DNA of 64,000 bases from positions 372,001-436,000 of the forward strand of contig NZ_LWAH01000016.1 in the NCBI RefSeq assembly GCF_001632285.1, given 5' to 3'. This document shows positions 30,414 through 39,021 of the stretch, one piece after another. The stretch comes from Moraxella catarrhalis. Its GTDB lineage: Bacteria > Pseudomonadota > Gammaproteobacteria > Pseudomonadales > Moraxellaceae. Under the pieces are notes generated by a model. The model was not told where the DNA came from. It saw only the letters and a list, made by a program, of their open reading frames with translations, and made no database searches. How positions within the stretch are numbered: the stretch's first letter is position 1; each line of letters begins with the position of its first letter. A program made the translations under genes and the position numbers.

Positions 30414-32876
30414 ATGACAACCCCAAATACAACTTATGACAATGCCAATAATCATCATAATTTACAACAACTGCCCTTAATTGCTGTTCGTGATGTCATC
30501 ATTTTTCCGCAGACACAAGTCGCCTTATTTATCGGTCGTGAGCAGTCCATCAAAGCCATTGAACTTGCCCAAAAATCACATGAGGGTAAACTGATTGCGG
30601 TTGCCCAAAAAGATTCACTGTCTGAACAGATTGATATTGAAGATTTACATCGCTACGGAACACTTTGCCGAATTGTCAGTACCATGCCACATGACTCCGA
30701 TGATAAATGCTTAAAGGTGTTGATTGAGGGTCTTGAGCGTGTTGAAATCGGTCGCATCCAAAATGCCAATGATGATACTGATGATAGCTTTATCGCTGAG
30801 TTCACTGCTGCCAATGTTGACCTCAATCTTAGCCAAGAAGAAGCTGATGCTCAAAAGTCGGTGCTGCTTGAGCTATTTAGTGACTATGCTGAAAGTACGC
30901 TGAGAAATTCGCGTGAGCTGATCCGTGTTGCCAGCGGTTTTGATAATTTGCTTGAGCTGATTTACTTTGTCGTGACACGCACACAGCTACCTCTTGATAA
31001 AAAGCAAGCTTTGCTTGAATCGGGTGATGCTGCTGAATACTTTAAGGTGCTAAGCGAATATTTCACTAACACTAAAACCGAGCATAGCATCGAAAGTCAG
31101 CTACAAGACACTGTTCGAAAGCAAATGGAAAACAACCAACGCGAGTATTTCTTAAATGAAAAAATGAAAGCCATCAAATCAGAACTATCCGATTTAAATG
31201 ATGGTGCCGATGATGACGATGTTGAGCTTGAAAATCGCTTAAAAGAAGCTGATTTGCCCGATGATGTCCGAAAAAAGGCCGAAAGTGAATTTAAAAAGCT
31301 TAAACAAATGCCAGCATCATCATCAGAGGCATCGGTGGTACGAGGTTATGTTGAGTGGATTTTAGACACGCCATGGAACAAAGCCAGTAAAGTTAGCATT
31401 AATCTTGATAAAGCCAAACAAACACTGGATAAAGATCATTATGGGCTAGATGATGTCAAAGACCGCATTTTGGAATATTTGGCAGTACAATCTCGAGTGA
31501 AGCAGCTTAAAGGGCCTATTTTATGTTTAGTTGGCCCTCCTGGGGTGGGTAAAACTTCCTTGGGCGAGAGCATTGCTCGTGCCACAGGTCGTAAGTTTGT
31601 GCGTATGGCATTAGGCGGCGTGCGTGATGAAGCTGAAATTCGTGGGCATCGCCGTACTTATATCGGTGCGATGCCCGGCAAAATTGTACAATCACTTGCC
31701 AAAGTTGAGGTTAAAAATCCGCTATTTTTACTCGATGAAATTGATAAGATGGCACAAGATTTTCGAGGAGACCCTGCTTCTGCCTTACTTGAGGTCTTAG
31801 ATCCTTCCCAAAATAAATCCTTTAATGATCATTATTTGGATTTAGATTTGGACTTATCACAAGTGATGTTTATTTGTACTGCCAACAGCATGAACATTCC
31901 GCCTGCATTGCTTGACCGTATGGAGGTCATTCGCTTACCTGGCTACACTGAAGATGAAAAAATGGCCATTGCCAATAATTATCTAACCCCAAAAGCTTTA
32001 GAACAAAACGGCCTAAAACCCAATGAGCTTGATATTACTGATGATGCATTAACCAGTATTATCCGCCATTATACCAAAGAAGCAGGCGTTCGTAATCTTG
32101 AGCGCGAGATTAATAAGATTAGCCGAAAAGCGGTACGCTCCCAAATCGAAAAATATGGCGTCAAACCCAAAAAAGGTGTTGATATCGAAAGCTTGACCAT
32201 CACCGATGATAATATTTCAGATTATTTGGGCGTCAAGCCATATGATTATGGTTTGGCTGAAAAAGACCCTGAGATTGGACGCATTACAGGTTTGGCGTGG
32301 ACTTCGGTTGGTGGTGAGCTTTTGACCATCGAATCTGCAACCATGCAGGGTAAAGGCGAGCTTGTCTTTACAGGGTCGCTCGGTGATGTCATGAAAGAGT
32401 CCATTCGTGCTGCCATGAGTGTTGTGCGTGCCAATGGTGAGCGATTTGGGATTACTTATGAAAAATTTAAAAATACCGATTTGCATATCCATATGCCTGA
32501 AGGTGCAACCCCAAAAGATGGCCCATCAGCAGGTATTGCCCTAACTACTGCCATCGTCTCTGCCATGACAGGCATCGCCATTCGTGCTGATATTGCCATG
32601 ACAGGTGAGGTTACTTTGCGTGGTAAAGTATTACGCATCGGTGGATTAAAAGAAAAGCTCTTGGCGGCACATCGTGGCGGCATCAAGCATGTCTTGATAC
32701 CCAAATCCAATGAGCGTGATTTGATCGAGATTCCTGACAATGTCAAAGAAGGTCTTGTCATTCAATCTGTTGAAACCATTGATGAGGTGCTGGCGGTAGC
32801 TTTGGTTGAGCCAATTCGCCCACTTCCTCCACAAGCGGTCACTCACAAGACCAGTAGCGATACTGTACGCAGCTAA
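30414..32876 (+). CDS. lon: ATP-dependent protease Lon
   Basis: An 820-residue LonA protease degrading misfolded and regulatory proteins. The order is an N-terminal substrate domain (LPLIAVRDVIIFPQTQVALFIGR), the AAA+ module with Walker A GPPGVGKTS at about 374-382 and Walker B LFLLDEIDKM, and the peptidase with Ser705 in KDGPSAG and Lys748 in GGLKEKLLAAHRGG. An AAGGA ribosome binding site precedes the ATG. A strong terminator follows. The length is close to the usual 780-820. Confidence 0.97.
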   Translation: MTTPNTTYDNANNHHNLQQLPLIAVRDVIIFPQTQVALFIGREQSIKAIELAQKSHEGKLIAVAQKDSLSEQIDIEDLHRYGTLCRIVSTMPHDSDDKCLKVLIEGLERVEIGRIQNANDDTDDSFIAEFTAANVDLNLSQEEADAQKSVLLELFSDYAESTLRNSRELIRVASGFDNLLELIYFVVTRTQLPLDKKQALLESGDAAEYFKVLSEYFTNTKTEHSIESQLQDTVRKQMENNQREYFLNEKMKAIKSELSDLNDGADDDDVELENRLKEADLPDDVRKKAESEFKKLKQMPASSSEASVVRGYVEWILDTPWNKASKVSINLDKAKQTLDKDHYGLDDVKDRILEYLAVQSRVKQLKGPILCLVGPPGVGKTSLGESIARATGRKFVRMALGGVRDEAEIRGHRRTYIGAMPGKIVQSLAKVEVKNPLFLLDEIDKMAQDFRGDPASALLEVLDPSQNKSFNDHYLDLDLDLSQVMFICTANSMNIPPALLDRMEVIRLPGYTEDEKMAIANNYLTPKALEQNGLKPNELDITDDALTSIIRHYTKEAGVRNLEREINKISRKAVRSQIEKYGVKPKKGVDIESLTITDDNISDYLGVKPYDYGLAEKDPEIGRITGLAWTSVGGELLTIESATMQGKGELVFTGSLGDVMKESIRAAMSVVRANGERFGITYEKFKNTDLHIHMPEGATPKDGPSAGIALTTAIVSAMTGIAIRADIAMTGEVTLRGKVLRIGGLKEKLLAAHRGGIKHVLIPKSNERDLIEIPDNVKEGLVIQSVETIDEVLAVALVEPIRPLPPQAVTHKTSSDTVRS

Positions 32877-32881
32877 ACAAC

Positions 32882-32920
32882 AGCACACCTTGGCAGATAG
32901 TGTCAGGTGTGCTTTTTTTA
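32882..32920 (+). terminator. terminator of lon
   Basis: Stem AGCACACCT (32882-32890) / AGGTGTGCT (32905-32913), followed by seven T. Confidence 0.85.
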
Positions 32921-32937
32921 ATTAAAAGATATGCATC

Positions 32938-33576
32938 ATGAAAGCCTTATTTGACTATATTCCACTCATTATATTTTTTGTTCTTTATAAAACGACCGAA
33001 CCAACAGACAGCACGCATCCGATTTTACAACTCATTGGGTCGGCAGGTACGGATAATAACCACATTTTAGTGGCAACATTTGGGCTGATTGCCGCAACTG
33101 TAATTATATATGGGTATTTATTCATCAGCCAAAGATTTCACCTAGAAAAGCAGCAGTGGTTTGTGTTACTGATGACGGTGGTTTTTGGTGGAATCACCTT
33201 AGCACTTAGCGACGCATTTTATATCATGCTAAAAGCAGTGTTAATTAATGGTGCATTTGCACTGGGGCTACTCATCTCCCCATTATTTAGCAAAGATAAA
33301 AGCCCCATCATCAAACGCTTGTTTGAACCTGTATTTCACCTAACGCATCAAGGTTGGCAGTATCTTAATTTGGCTTGGGTGGGTATGTTTACTGTGATGG
33401 CAGGTTTACATACATTTTTTGCATTCATTTTTGCAGAGGGGAAATACTGGGGCGAATTTACCGCTTTTGGTGATATGATTGTCATGTTTATATTTTTGGG
33501 TGTGATGTTTTTTTGCCTAAGAAAAAATATCAGAAAGGACATTACTGAGAATTCTAAAAAATCACTTAATAAATAG
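32938..33576 (+). CDS. yciB: septation protein A / inner membrane protein YciB
   Basis: A 212-residue integral membrane protein of the YciB/IspZ family, linked to cell envelope and septum maintenance. Features: MKALFDYIPLIIFFVLYK at the N-terminus, five to six hydrophobic helices, KPVLINGAF-like KAVLINGAFALGLLISPLF, and WQYLNLAWVGMF. The gene ends inside a 15-bp tandem repeat, which supplies the last residues SLNK and the stop codon. It starts 62 bases after lon. Confidence 0.92.
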   Translation: MKALFDYIPLIIFFVLYKTTEPTDSTHPILQLIGSAGTDNNHILVATFGLIAATVIIYGYLFISQRFHLEKQQWFVLLMTVVFGGITLALSDAFYIMLKAVLINGAFALGLLISPLFSKDKSPIIKRLFEPVFHLTHQGWQYLNLAWVGMFTVMAGLHTFFAFIFAEGKYWGEFTAFGDMIVMFIFLGVMFFCLRKNIRKDITENSKKSLNK

Positions 33577-33650
33577 TTACTTAATAAATAATCACTTAAT
33601 AAATAGTTACTTAATAAATAATCACTTAATAAGCTCACTTAATAAATAAT
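33561..33650. repeat. 15/30-bp tandem repeat at the 3' end of yciB
   Basis: About six imperfect 15-bp units of the form (T)CACTTAATAAATAGT / TACTTAATAAATAAT, alternating so that the true period is 30 bp. The first unit contains the yciB stop codon. The array runs into a terminator. Confidence 0.85.
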
Positions 33651-33658
33651 AAGCTAAT

Positions 33659-33686
33659 AAAAAGCACTGTTAAAACAGTGCTTTTT
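33659..33686. terminator. bidirectional terminator between yciB and exbD
   Basis: Perfect 13-bp stem AAAAAGCACTGTT (33659-33671) / AACAGTGCTTTTT (33674-33686) between convergent genes. Confidence 0.9.
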
Positions 33687-33712
33687 ATTTATCTTTGATT
33701 TGATTAAACCAT

Positions 33713-34114
33713 CTATTCGCTGACAAAAGCGATTTTGCCCAATCCTGCTTTTGATGCCTCAGCCAAAACCTGTGCGACGGTATCGTATTTACCCTCTTTA
33801 TCAGCACGCAAATTAATTTGGGGGTTTTTGCCTGCATTAACCTGCTCGGTGAAGCGTTGGCTCAGCTCATCTAAGGTCAGTGCTTCACGGTCCCAATAAA
33901 TGCCCCCTGCCTCATCAATGCTAATTTGTAAGACCTCAGGCGGTGCATCATTCACCGATGCCGAAGTTTTTGGTAAATCAAGCGGCACACTTGGGTTTAG
34001 CACGGTCGCTGTTACCAAAAAAATAATCATCAAAACCAACATGATGTCAATCAGCGGAATAAGGTTCATCTCATTCATGCCGTTATTGTCATGATCACCT
34101 AACTCAAAAGCCAT
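33713..34114 (-). CDS. exbD: biopolymer transport protein ExbD
   Basis: A 133-residue inner-membrane protein with one N-terminal transmembrane helix (LIPLIDIMLVLMIIFLVTA) containing the conserved proton-path Asp, and a periplasmic ExbD/TolR domain. With ExbB it forms the motor that energises TonB. The ATG has an AGGAGG ribosome binding site, 12 bases after the exbB stop. It ends the leftward tonB-exbB-exbD cluster. Confidence 0.94.
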   Translation of the reverse strand: MAFELGDHDNNGMNEMNLIPLIDIMLVLMIIFLVTATVLNPSVPLDLPKTSASVNDAPPEVLQISIDEAGGIYWDREALTLDELSQRFTEQVNAGKNPQINLRADKEGKYDTVAQVLAEASKAGLGKIAFVSE

Positions 34115-34125
34115 CAGACCCTCCT

Positions 34126-34674
34126 TTATCGTACAATCTTAGACAGAATTTGATGGGCTGTATCAGTTGCCAGATGAATCGCTTGCTTGTTGATGCGTGT
34201 GGCAATGTTATAAAAAATAACCGCAGGTATTGCAACTGCTAGACCCAAACCTGTCATAATCAATGCCTCACCCACAGGCCCTGCCACTTGTGCCAAGCCC
34301 GCTTGACCTGTTGCACCGATGCTGTGAAGGGCATGAAAAATCCCCCAAACCGTACCAAACAACCCAATAAAAGGTGCGATGGAAGCTGTTGTGCCAAGAA
34401 CGGGCAGACCTTTTTCAAGTTCATAACGATGACGAGCGATTTGTTGGAGCAGTTTTTGCTCTGTTGCCATCTTGCGTTGGTCAAATGGCAAATCACCCAA
34501 GTTTTGGATATTAATTTGGGCAGTTAGCTCATCAACAATATTTGCTGTGCGACGCCGAGAGTTAATCACACGCATGATGCCCACAACCCAAGATATCATT
34601 GATAAAGCCAACAAGACAAAAAACAGTGTCTTACTCACCGCATCAGTATGCGACCAATAAAATCCAAAATCCAT
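34126..34674 (-). CDS. exbB: biopolymer transport protein ExbB
   Basis: A 182-residue MotA/TolQ/ExbB family proton channel subunit. Three membrane segments are visible; the signature region is LPVLGTTASIAPFIGLFGTVWGIFHALHSIG and GPVGEALIMTGLGLAVAIPAVIFYN. It is shorter than E. coli ExbB because the N-terminal part is reduced, as in many TolQ-like ExbBs. The role as an ExbB rather than TolQ is set by the adjacent tonB. Confidence 0.93.
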   Translation of the reverse strand: MDFGFYWSHTDAVSKTLFFVLLALSMISWVVGIMRVINSRRRTANIVDELTAQINIQNLGDLPFDQRKMATEQKLLQQIARHRYELEKGLPVLGTTASIAPFIGLFGTVWGIFHALHSIGATGQAGLAQVAGPVGEALIMTGLGLAVAIPAVIFYNIATRINKQAIHLATDTAHQILSKIVR

Positions 34675-34779
34675 AAATTCACCTCAAATTTTCAAAACTC
34701 AATCAGATGACCAAATATTTGGGCAACTCAACTAAGTTATCATAAGAATTATTGCTAAAAATCAGTTAAAACCACAAAA

Positions 34780-35808
34780 TTAGTTGGTACAAGACTCATC
34801 TTTTTGTAATTTTAGCGTAATCGGATAAATTGCAGTGCCAACACGCGTGATGTTACCTTCTCTAAATGGATGCAGGCGACCACGACCTATTTGACGGATA
34901 ATCTGTCGGTCTAATTTGGCATCGCCTGTTGAGCCATTTAAATTGACATTGGAGATTTTACCCTCAGCATCAACACGGAAACTCACTTGAAGCGTGGTGT
35001 CAATATCACTTCTTGCTGAACAAAAATTATTCACTCTGGGCTTGGTTTTCCAGCTGGCATTACTGATATTAATACCACCTTCCACGGTCTGATTCTGGCC
35101 AGGCTGACCGCCCCCATGATTGCCTGCTTTTTTGGCAGCATTAGCCGCCGCTTGGGCAGCTGCTCGCCTTGCAGCAGCCACTTGGGCTTCTTTCTGTGCT
35201 TGTTCTCTGGCTCTGCGTTCGTTGTCAAGTCGCTCCTGCTCACGCCTTGCGTTTTCTAAGCGTTCTTGTTCAAGTCGTTCTTGTTCCCTGCGTTCATTTT
35301 CAAGTCGCTCTTGTTCCCTGCGTTCATTTTCAAGTCGCTCTTGTTCCCTGCGTTCATTTTCAAGTCGCTCTTGTTCAAGTCGCTCTTGTTCTTGAATTTT
35401 GGCCAATTGTTGTTGCTGAGCAACCCAAGCCTCTTGAAGTCTTTGTTGTTCTAAGATGGCTTCTACATCAATCTCGGGCTCAGGCTCAGGCTCAGGAATT
35501 GGTTCAGGTAATGGCTCAGGTTCAGGAATGGGTTCGGGCGGCTCAATAACCTCAGGCGTAGCGACCTCTGGCTCTACAACAGGCTCTGGTGTAACAACAG
35601 GTTCGCCTGGTGGTTCAGGCGATTCAAGGTCATTAAGTGCGATGGGTTCAGGCACTGGTTCTTTGATAAATTCAATCTCTAAAGGCGGTGTAACAGGTGG
35701 CGGTGTGATTGGTTTTATAGTCATATTCGCCAATCCAAAACCTACCAATCCATGCAAGACAGCTGCGATAGAGATAGCCAACACTTTGATTTTTTTGGAA
35801 TTATCCAC
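34780..35808 (-). CDS. tonB: TonB energy transducer
   Basis: A 342-residue protein starting at GTG 35808. Layout: cytoplasmic tip, transmembrane helix (residues about 8-28), a Pro/Glu-rich spacer (about 35-115), a coiled coil built on repeated E-Q-E-R-L-E-N-E-R-R units (about 140-205), an Ala-rich linker, and the C-terminal TonB domain with VSFRVDAEGKISNVNLNGSTGDAKLDRQII. It transmits proton motive force to outer membrane receptors for iron and heme. A Fur-like box lies about 65 bases upstream. Confidence 0.93.
   Translation of the reverse strand: MDNSKKIKVLAISIAAVLHGLVGFGLANMTIKPITPPPVTPPLEIEFIKEPVPEPIALNDLESPEPPGEPVVTPEPVVEPEVATPEVIEPPEPIPEPEPLPEPIPEPEPEPEIDVEAILEQQRLQEAWVAQQQQLAKIQEQERLEQERLENERREQERLENERREQERLENERREQERLEQERLENARREQERLDNERRAREQAQKEAQVAAARRAAAQAAANAAKKAGNHGGGQPGQNQTVEGGINISNASWKTKPRVNNFCSARSDIDTTLQVSFRVDAEGKISNVNLNGSTGDAKLDRQIIRQIGRGRLHPFREGNITRVGTAIYPITLKLQKDESCTN
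35283..35375. repeat. 30-bp tandem repeat within tonB
   Basis: Three almost identical 30-bp units (each containing TTCATTTTCAAGTCGCTCTT) encode the ten-residue coiled-coil repeat E-Q-E-R-L-E-N-E-R-R. Flanking units are diverged. The unit length keeps the reading frame, so copy number could vary without breaking the gene. Confidence 0.85.
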
Positions 35809-35872
35809 TTAAAACACCCATAAACAACCAAATATGGTATATCTATTGACAAAAATTAAAAATAAAAATAGT

Positions 35873-35889
35873 AACGATAACGATTATCA
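35873..35889. promoter_or_regulatory. Fur-like box upstream of tonB
   Basis: AACGATAACGATTATCA resembles the Fur consensus (GATAAT repeats plus inverted ATTATC) with about three mismatches. Its place, about 65 bases before the tonB GTG, fits iron repression of tonB-exbB-exbD. Confidence 0.5.
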
Positions 35890-36140
35890 GTTGTCATATT
35901 ATGAACGATTTAGTTATAAATTGCAATCTTTTAGTAAAATTTATTTCACCAAAATCGGCGACCATCTGATGATACAAAAAGTTATATTATAACATTAATA
36001 ATCTATCCGCCAACCCTTGTCAAACAAGTTTATGCAATTTTATGGTACGCTATTTTATCTTAGCAATTTTAATCACTTTGCTAGATTGCTAGAGTTGAAA
36101 ACCTATTTGTTGGGTTGTTATCATCAAATACCAAAAGAAC

Positions 36141-37700
36141 TCATACAACTTTTGGCAGTCGATTTGGTGCTATCAGATTTGGCTCATTTTCTACCCAATA
36201 ATGACAGCCAATGCTATGCGGGCGATCTAAGCTTGCTTTTGCGACCAAATAAGCGCACATGGTGAGATTAAGCTTTTGAATTTGGCTTTGGGTAGTGAGA
36301 TTTTGGGTGGATAGATCAGCCAAAGCTCCCGCCAAAAGCTCGACAGTTTTTGCCACATCCTCTTGCCTGCGTATTACCCCAAGATGTTGCTGCATTAGCT
36401 GCTTAATCTGAGCGACATCCAATGGTATACTTGATGCCAGATTAATATCCTTTTGATGCGTTTGAACCGACCAATTAGGCAGTACTTCACGATTTGACCA
36501 TTTCGCCAAAGGTTCTTGCAAAGATTTGGCAGCATTTTGACCCATCACCAAACACTCCAGCAATGAATTACTCGCCAACCGATTAGCACCATGCAGCCCT
36601 GTATATGCCATCTCACCCAAACAATACAAACCCACCACATCACTTCGCCCACTGACATCTGTCAAAACACCCCCACAAAAATAATGCTGTACTGGCGTTA
36701 CAGGAATTGGCTGCTTGGTTATATCCACGCCTTTGGCTAAGCAAGATTGATAAATTTTTGGAAAATGCTGCTTGATAAATTCATCTGATTGATGGCTGAT
36801 ATCCAAAAATACGCCCTGAGCGGTACGCTGGGCCTCCTTGATAATGCTTCTTGCGACAACATCTCTGGGTGCAAGCTCTAGACGCTCATCATAATTTGAC
36901 ATAAAGCGTTCGCCTTGAGCATTAATGAGCCGCCCACCCTCGCCTCTAACCGCTTCTGAGATCAGTGCTGTTTGAGCCATAGCATCATCAAAACCTGTTG
37001 GGTGAAATTGAACAAATTCAGCATTCACAATGCGGCAACCTGCTCGGTACGCCATAGCAATACCATCACCAGTACACACCTCTGGCGCTGTGGTATATTG
37101 ATAAATCTGCCCTAAGCCGCCAGTGGCAAGCACTACTTTATCGGCATCATATTTTTTGGATTGTTGATTGATGAGACATACCACACCTTTACAATGCACT
37201 TTTTTTGTCTTTACATCAAGCTCAGTCAAAATGTCTGTCACAAAACACCGCTCAAGCACATGGATATTTGGGCGAGTCTGCATGTTTGCCCAAAGGCACG
37301 CCATGACTGATTGACCTGTATGATCAGCGACATGGCAAATGCGGCGTCTATTGTGTCCACCTTCTTTGGTTAGGTGTAAACCCTCTTTGGTTGTACTAAA
37401 AGGCACTGCCAAAGAACTAAGCCAAGCAATCGCATCAGCACCTTGATGAATGATTTGCTCGGTTGTGTTGGGATCGCACAGCCCTGCACCTGCAATGAGC
37501 GTATCTGTCACATGCTCCTGAACGCTGTCGGTTGGTGCTATCACCGCAGCGATACCACCTTGGGCAAAGCGGCTTGATGTATCCGCAATTTCACCTTTGC
37601 ACATTAATAAAACTTGGCAATCTTTTGGCAAAGATAACGCTGTGGTAATGGCAGCCAATCCGCTACCAACAATGATCACATCATAAGAATCTGGTTTCAT
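36141..37700 (-). CDS. nadB: L-aspartate oxidase
   Basis: A 519-residue FAD enzyme oxidising L-aspartate to iminoaspartate, the first step of de novo NAD synthesis. Seen: the dinucleotide-binding IIVGSGLAAITTALSL, SSRFAQGGIAAV, the active-site loop HTxEGGHNRRRI-type TKEGGHNRRRICH, and EFVQFHPTGF. Further on, HYFCGGVLTDVSGRSDVVGLYCLGE marks the NadB group against succinate dehydrogenase. It directly follows nadA, sharing TAAATG. Confidence 0.95.
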   Translation of the reverse strand: MKPDSYDVIIVGSGLAAITTALSLPKDCQVLLMCKGEIADTSSRFAQGGIAAVIAPTDSVQEHVTDTLIAGAGLCDPNTTEQIIHQGADAIAWLSSLAVPFSTTKEGLHLTKEGGHNRRRICHVADHTGQSVMACLWANMQTRPNIHVLERCFVTDILTELDVKTKKVHCKGVVCLINQQSKKYDADKVVLATGGLGQIYQYTTAPEVCTGDGIAMAYRAGCRIVNAEFVQFHPTGFDDAMAQTALISEAVRGEGGRLINAQGERFMSNYDERLELAPRDVVARSIIKEAQRTAQGVFLDISHQSDEFIKQHFPKIYQSCLAKGVDITKQPIPVTPVQHYFCGGVLTDVSGRSDVVGLYCLGEMAYTGLHGANRLASNSLLECLVMGQNAAKSLQEPLAKWSNREVLPNWSVQTHQKDINLASSIPLDVAQIKQLMQQHLGVIRRQEDVAKTVELLAGALADLSTQNLTTQSQIQKLNLTMCAYLVAKASLDRPHSIGCHYWVENEPNLIAPNRLPKVV

Positions 37701-38813
37701 TTAGGCAACTCCCAAACCATGAACCGCTGGTTTCTTGGGCAATGTTTTTGAAAATTCAATCATTTTATCCAACGCATGGCGTGCATCATTCATCAAAGAC
37801 TCAGTCAGCTGAATTTCACCTGTGCCATATTTAAGCGCTTGATAAACCCCTTGGACACCATTCATAGCCATCCAAGGGCAAAATGCACAGCTTTTACAAG
37901 TTGCACTATTGCCCGCTGTCGGTGCTGCAATGAAAGTTTTTTGTGGTGCATGCTTTTTCATTTCATGCAAAATCCCCAAATCGGTTGCAACGATGAAAGT
38001 TTTTTCGGGACGATGAATGGCAGCTTGTAATAGCTTACTGGTAGAACCGACCACATCTCCTTGAGCGACCACACTGGCAGGGGACTCTGGATGTACTAAA
38101 GTGATCGCTTCAGGATGTTCACTCTTAAGCTGCTCAAGCTCTATTGATTTAAATTCATTATGCACAATACAAGATCCTTGCCATAAAATCATATCCGCCC
38201 CTGTTTTTTGGCGAATGTACTCGCCCAAATGACGATCAGGACCCCAAATGATCTTTTCCCCTTTGGCATGTAAATGACTGACAATTTCAAGTGCGACCGA
38301 CGAAGTTACCACCCAATCAGCACGCGCTTTGACAGCGGCACTGGTATTGGCATAGACAACCACTGTTCTATCAGGGTGTGCATCACAAAATGCACTAAAT
38401 TCCTCAATTGGACAACCCAAATCCAACGAACATTCAGCCTGTAAATCAGGCATTAAGACAGTTTTGTGCGGACTTAATATTTTGGCACTCTCACCCATAA
38501 AACGAACCCCTGCGACCAATAAGGTCTTGGCATCATGCGCCGCCCCAAACTTAGCCATCTCAAGCGAATCCCCAACACAGCCACCTGTCGCCAATGCCAA
38601 ATCTTGAATGTCAGGATCAACATAATAATGTGCAATAATCACCGCATCTTTTTGGATAAGCAGATCCTTAATATTGTGTTGGTATTGGGTCAGTGCATCT
38701 TTTGGTAGCTCAGGCGGAATCTTTGCCCATGCTTGCTTGATGCGACACGATGTCGTTGGCATATTTGATAAGGGTGCTTCATAATCAAACGCTTGTTGGG
38801 TATTTTTGTGCAT
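37701..38813 (-). CDS. nadA: quinolinate synthase
   Basis: A 370-residue [4Fe-4S] enzyme condensing iminoaspartate with DHAP to quinolinate. The three cluster cysteines are in [19 protein letters not shown] WQGSCIVH and [22 protein letters not shown] and [19 protein letters not shown] are also conserved. The ATG at 38813 has AGGAG six bases upstream and is preferred to the GTG one codon earlier. It is the first gene of nadA-nadB, controlled by two operators in the divergent region. Confidence 0.96.
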   Translation of the reverse strand: MHKNTQQAFDYEAPLSNMPTTSCRIKQAWAKIPPELPKDALTQYQHNIKDLLIQKDAVIIAHYYVDPDIQDLALATGGCVGDSLEMAKFGAAHDAKTLLVAGVRFMGESAKILSPHKTVLMPDLQAECSLDLGCPIEEFSAFCDAHPDRTVVVYANTSAAVKARADWVVTSSVALEIVSHLHAKGEKIIWGPDRHLGEYIRQKTGADMILWQGSCIVHNEFKSIELEQLKSEHPEAITLVHPESPASVVAQGDVVGSTSKLLQAAIHRPEKTFIVATDLGILHEMKKHAPQKTFIAAPTAGNSATCKSCAFCPWMAMNGVQGVYQALKYGTGEIQLTESLMNDARHALDKMIEFSKTLPKKPAVHGLGVA

Positions 38814-38858
38814 CACATGCTCCTTTTTTTATCAGCTTAAATGATTACTCAGATGATT

Positions 38859-38876
38859 TATGCTCATTTTGAGTAT
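38859..38876. promoter_or_regulatory. NAD-regulator operator, copy 1
   Basis: TATGCTCATTTTGAGTAT, an 18-bp element with the palindrome CTCA-TTT-TGAG. It is identical to copy 2 and 31 bp away from it (start to start), about three helical turns. Confidence 0.7.
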
Positions 38877-38880
38877 TAAT

Positions 38881-38910
38881 TTGACATATTATGCTCATTT
38901 TGAGTATAAT
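38881..38910 (+). promoter_or_regulatory. promoter of the NadQ/NrtR-like gene
   Basis: TTGACA (38881-38886), an 18-bp spacer and TATAAT (38905-38910): both boxes match consensus exactly. Operator copy 2 fills the spacer and overlaps the -10 box, so bound repressor would block RNA polymerase. Confidence 0.75.
38890..38907. promoter_or_regulatory. NAD-regulator operator, copy 2
   Basis: Second exact copy of TATGCTCATTTTGAGTAT, overlapping the -10 box of the rightward promoter. Confidence 0.7.
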
Positions 38911-39021
38911 GTAAAGCAGTTTTTGATAGGATGTCGCTTTTTAATCAATCTGGTTATCAAAAGTACATTGAAAATTAGTAAGATTTTTTTTAAAATGATG
39001 ATTTTTCAATGACTGTGAATT

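Noticed and set aside
33348..33638. Leftward 96-codon ORF with repeated LLSNYLLSDY
   Set aside because: It is the antisense reading of the yciB 3' tandem repeat; the repeat itself explains the regular sequence.
33561..33650. CRISPR array
   Set aside because: Units are 15 bp, contiguous and without spacers; no cas genes are present.
35120..35812. Rightward ORFs antisense to tonB with Ser/Gly or Phe/Ser repeats
   Set aside because: They mirror the tonB Pro/Glu spacer and coiled-coil repeats, lack ribosome binding sites and overlap a clear gene.
36017..36265. Rightward 82-codon ORF overlapping the end of nadB
   Set aside because: Half of it is antisense to nadB, the start has no ribosome binding site and the product has no recognisable features.
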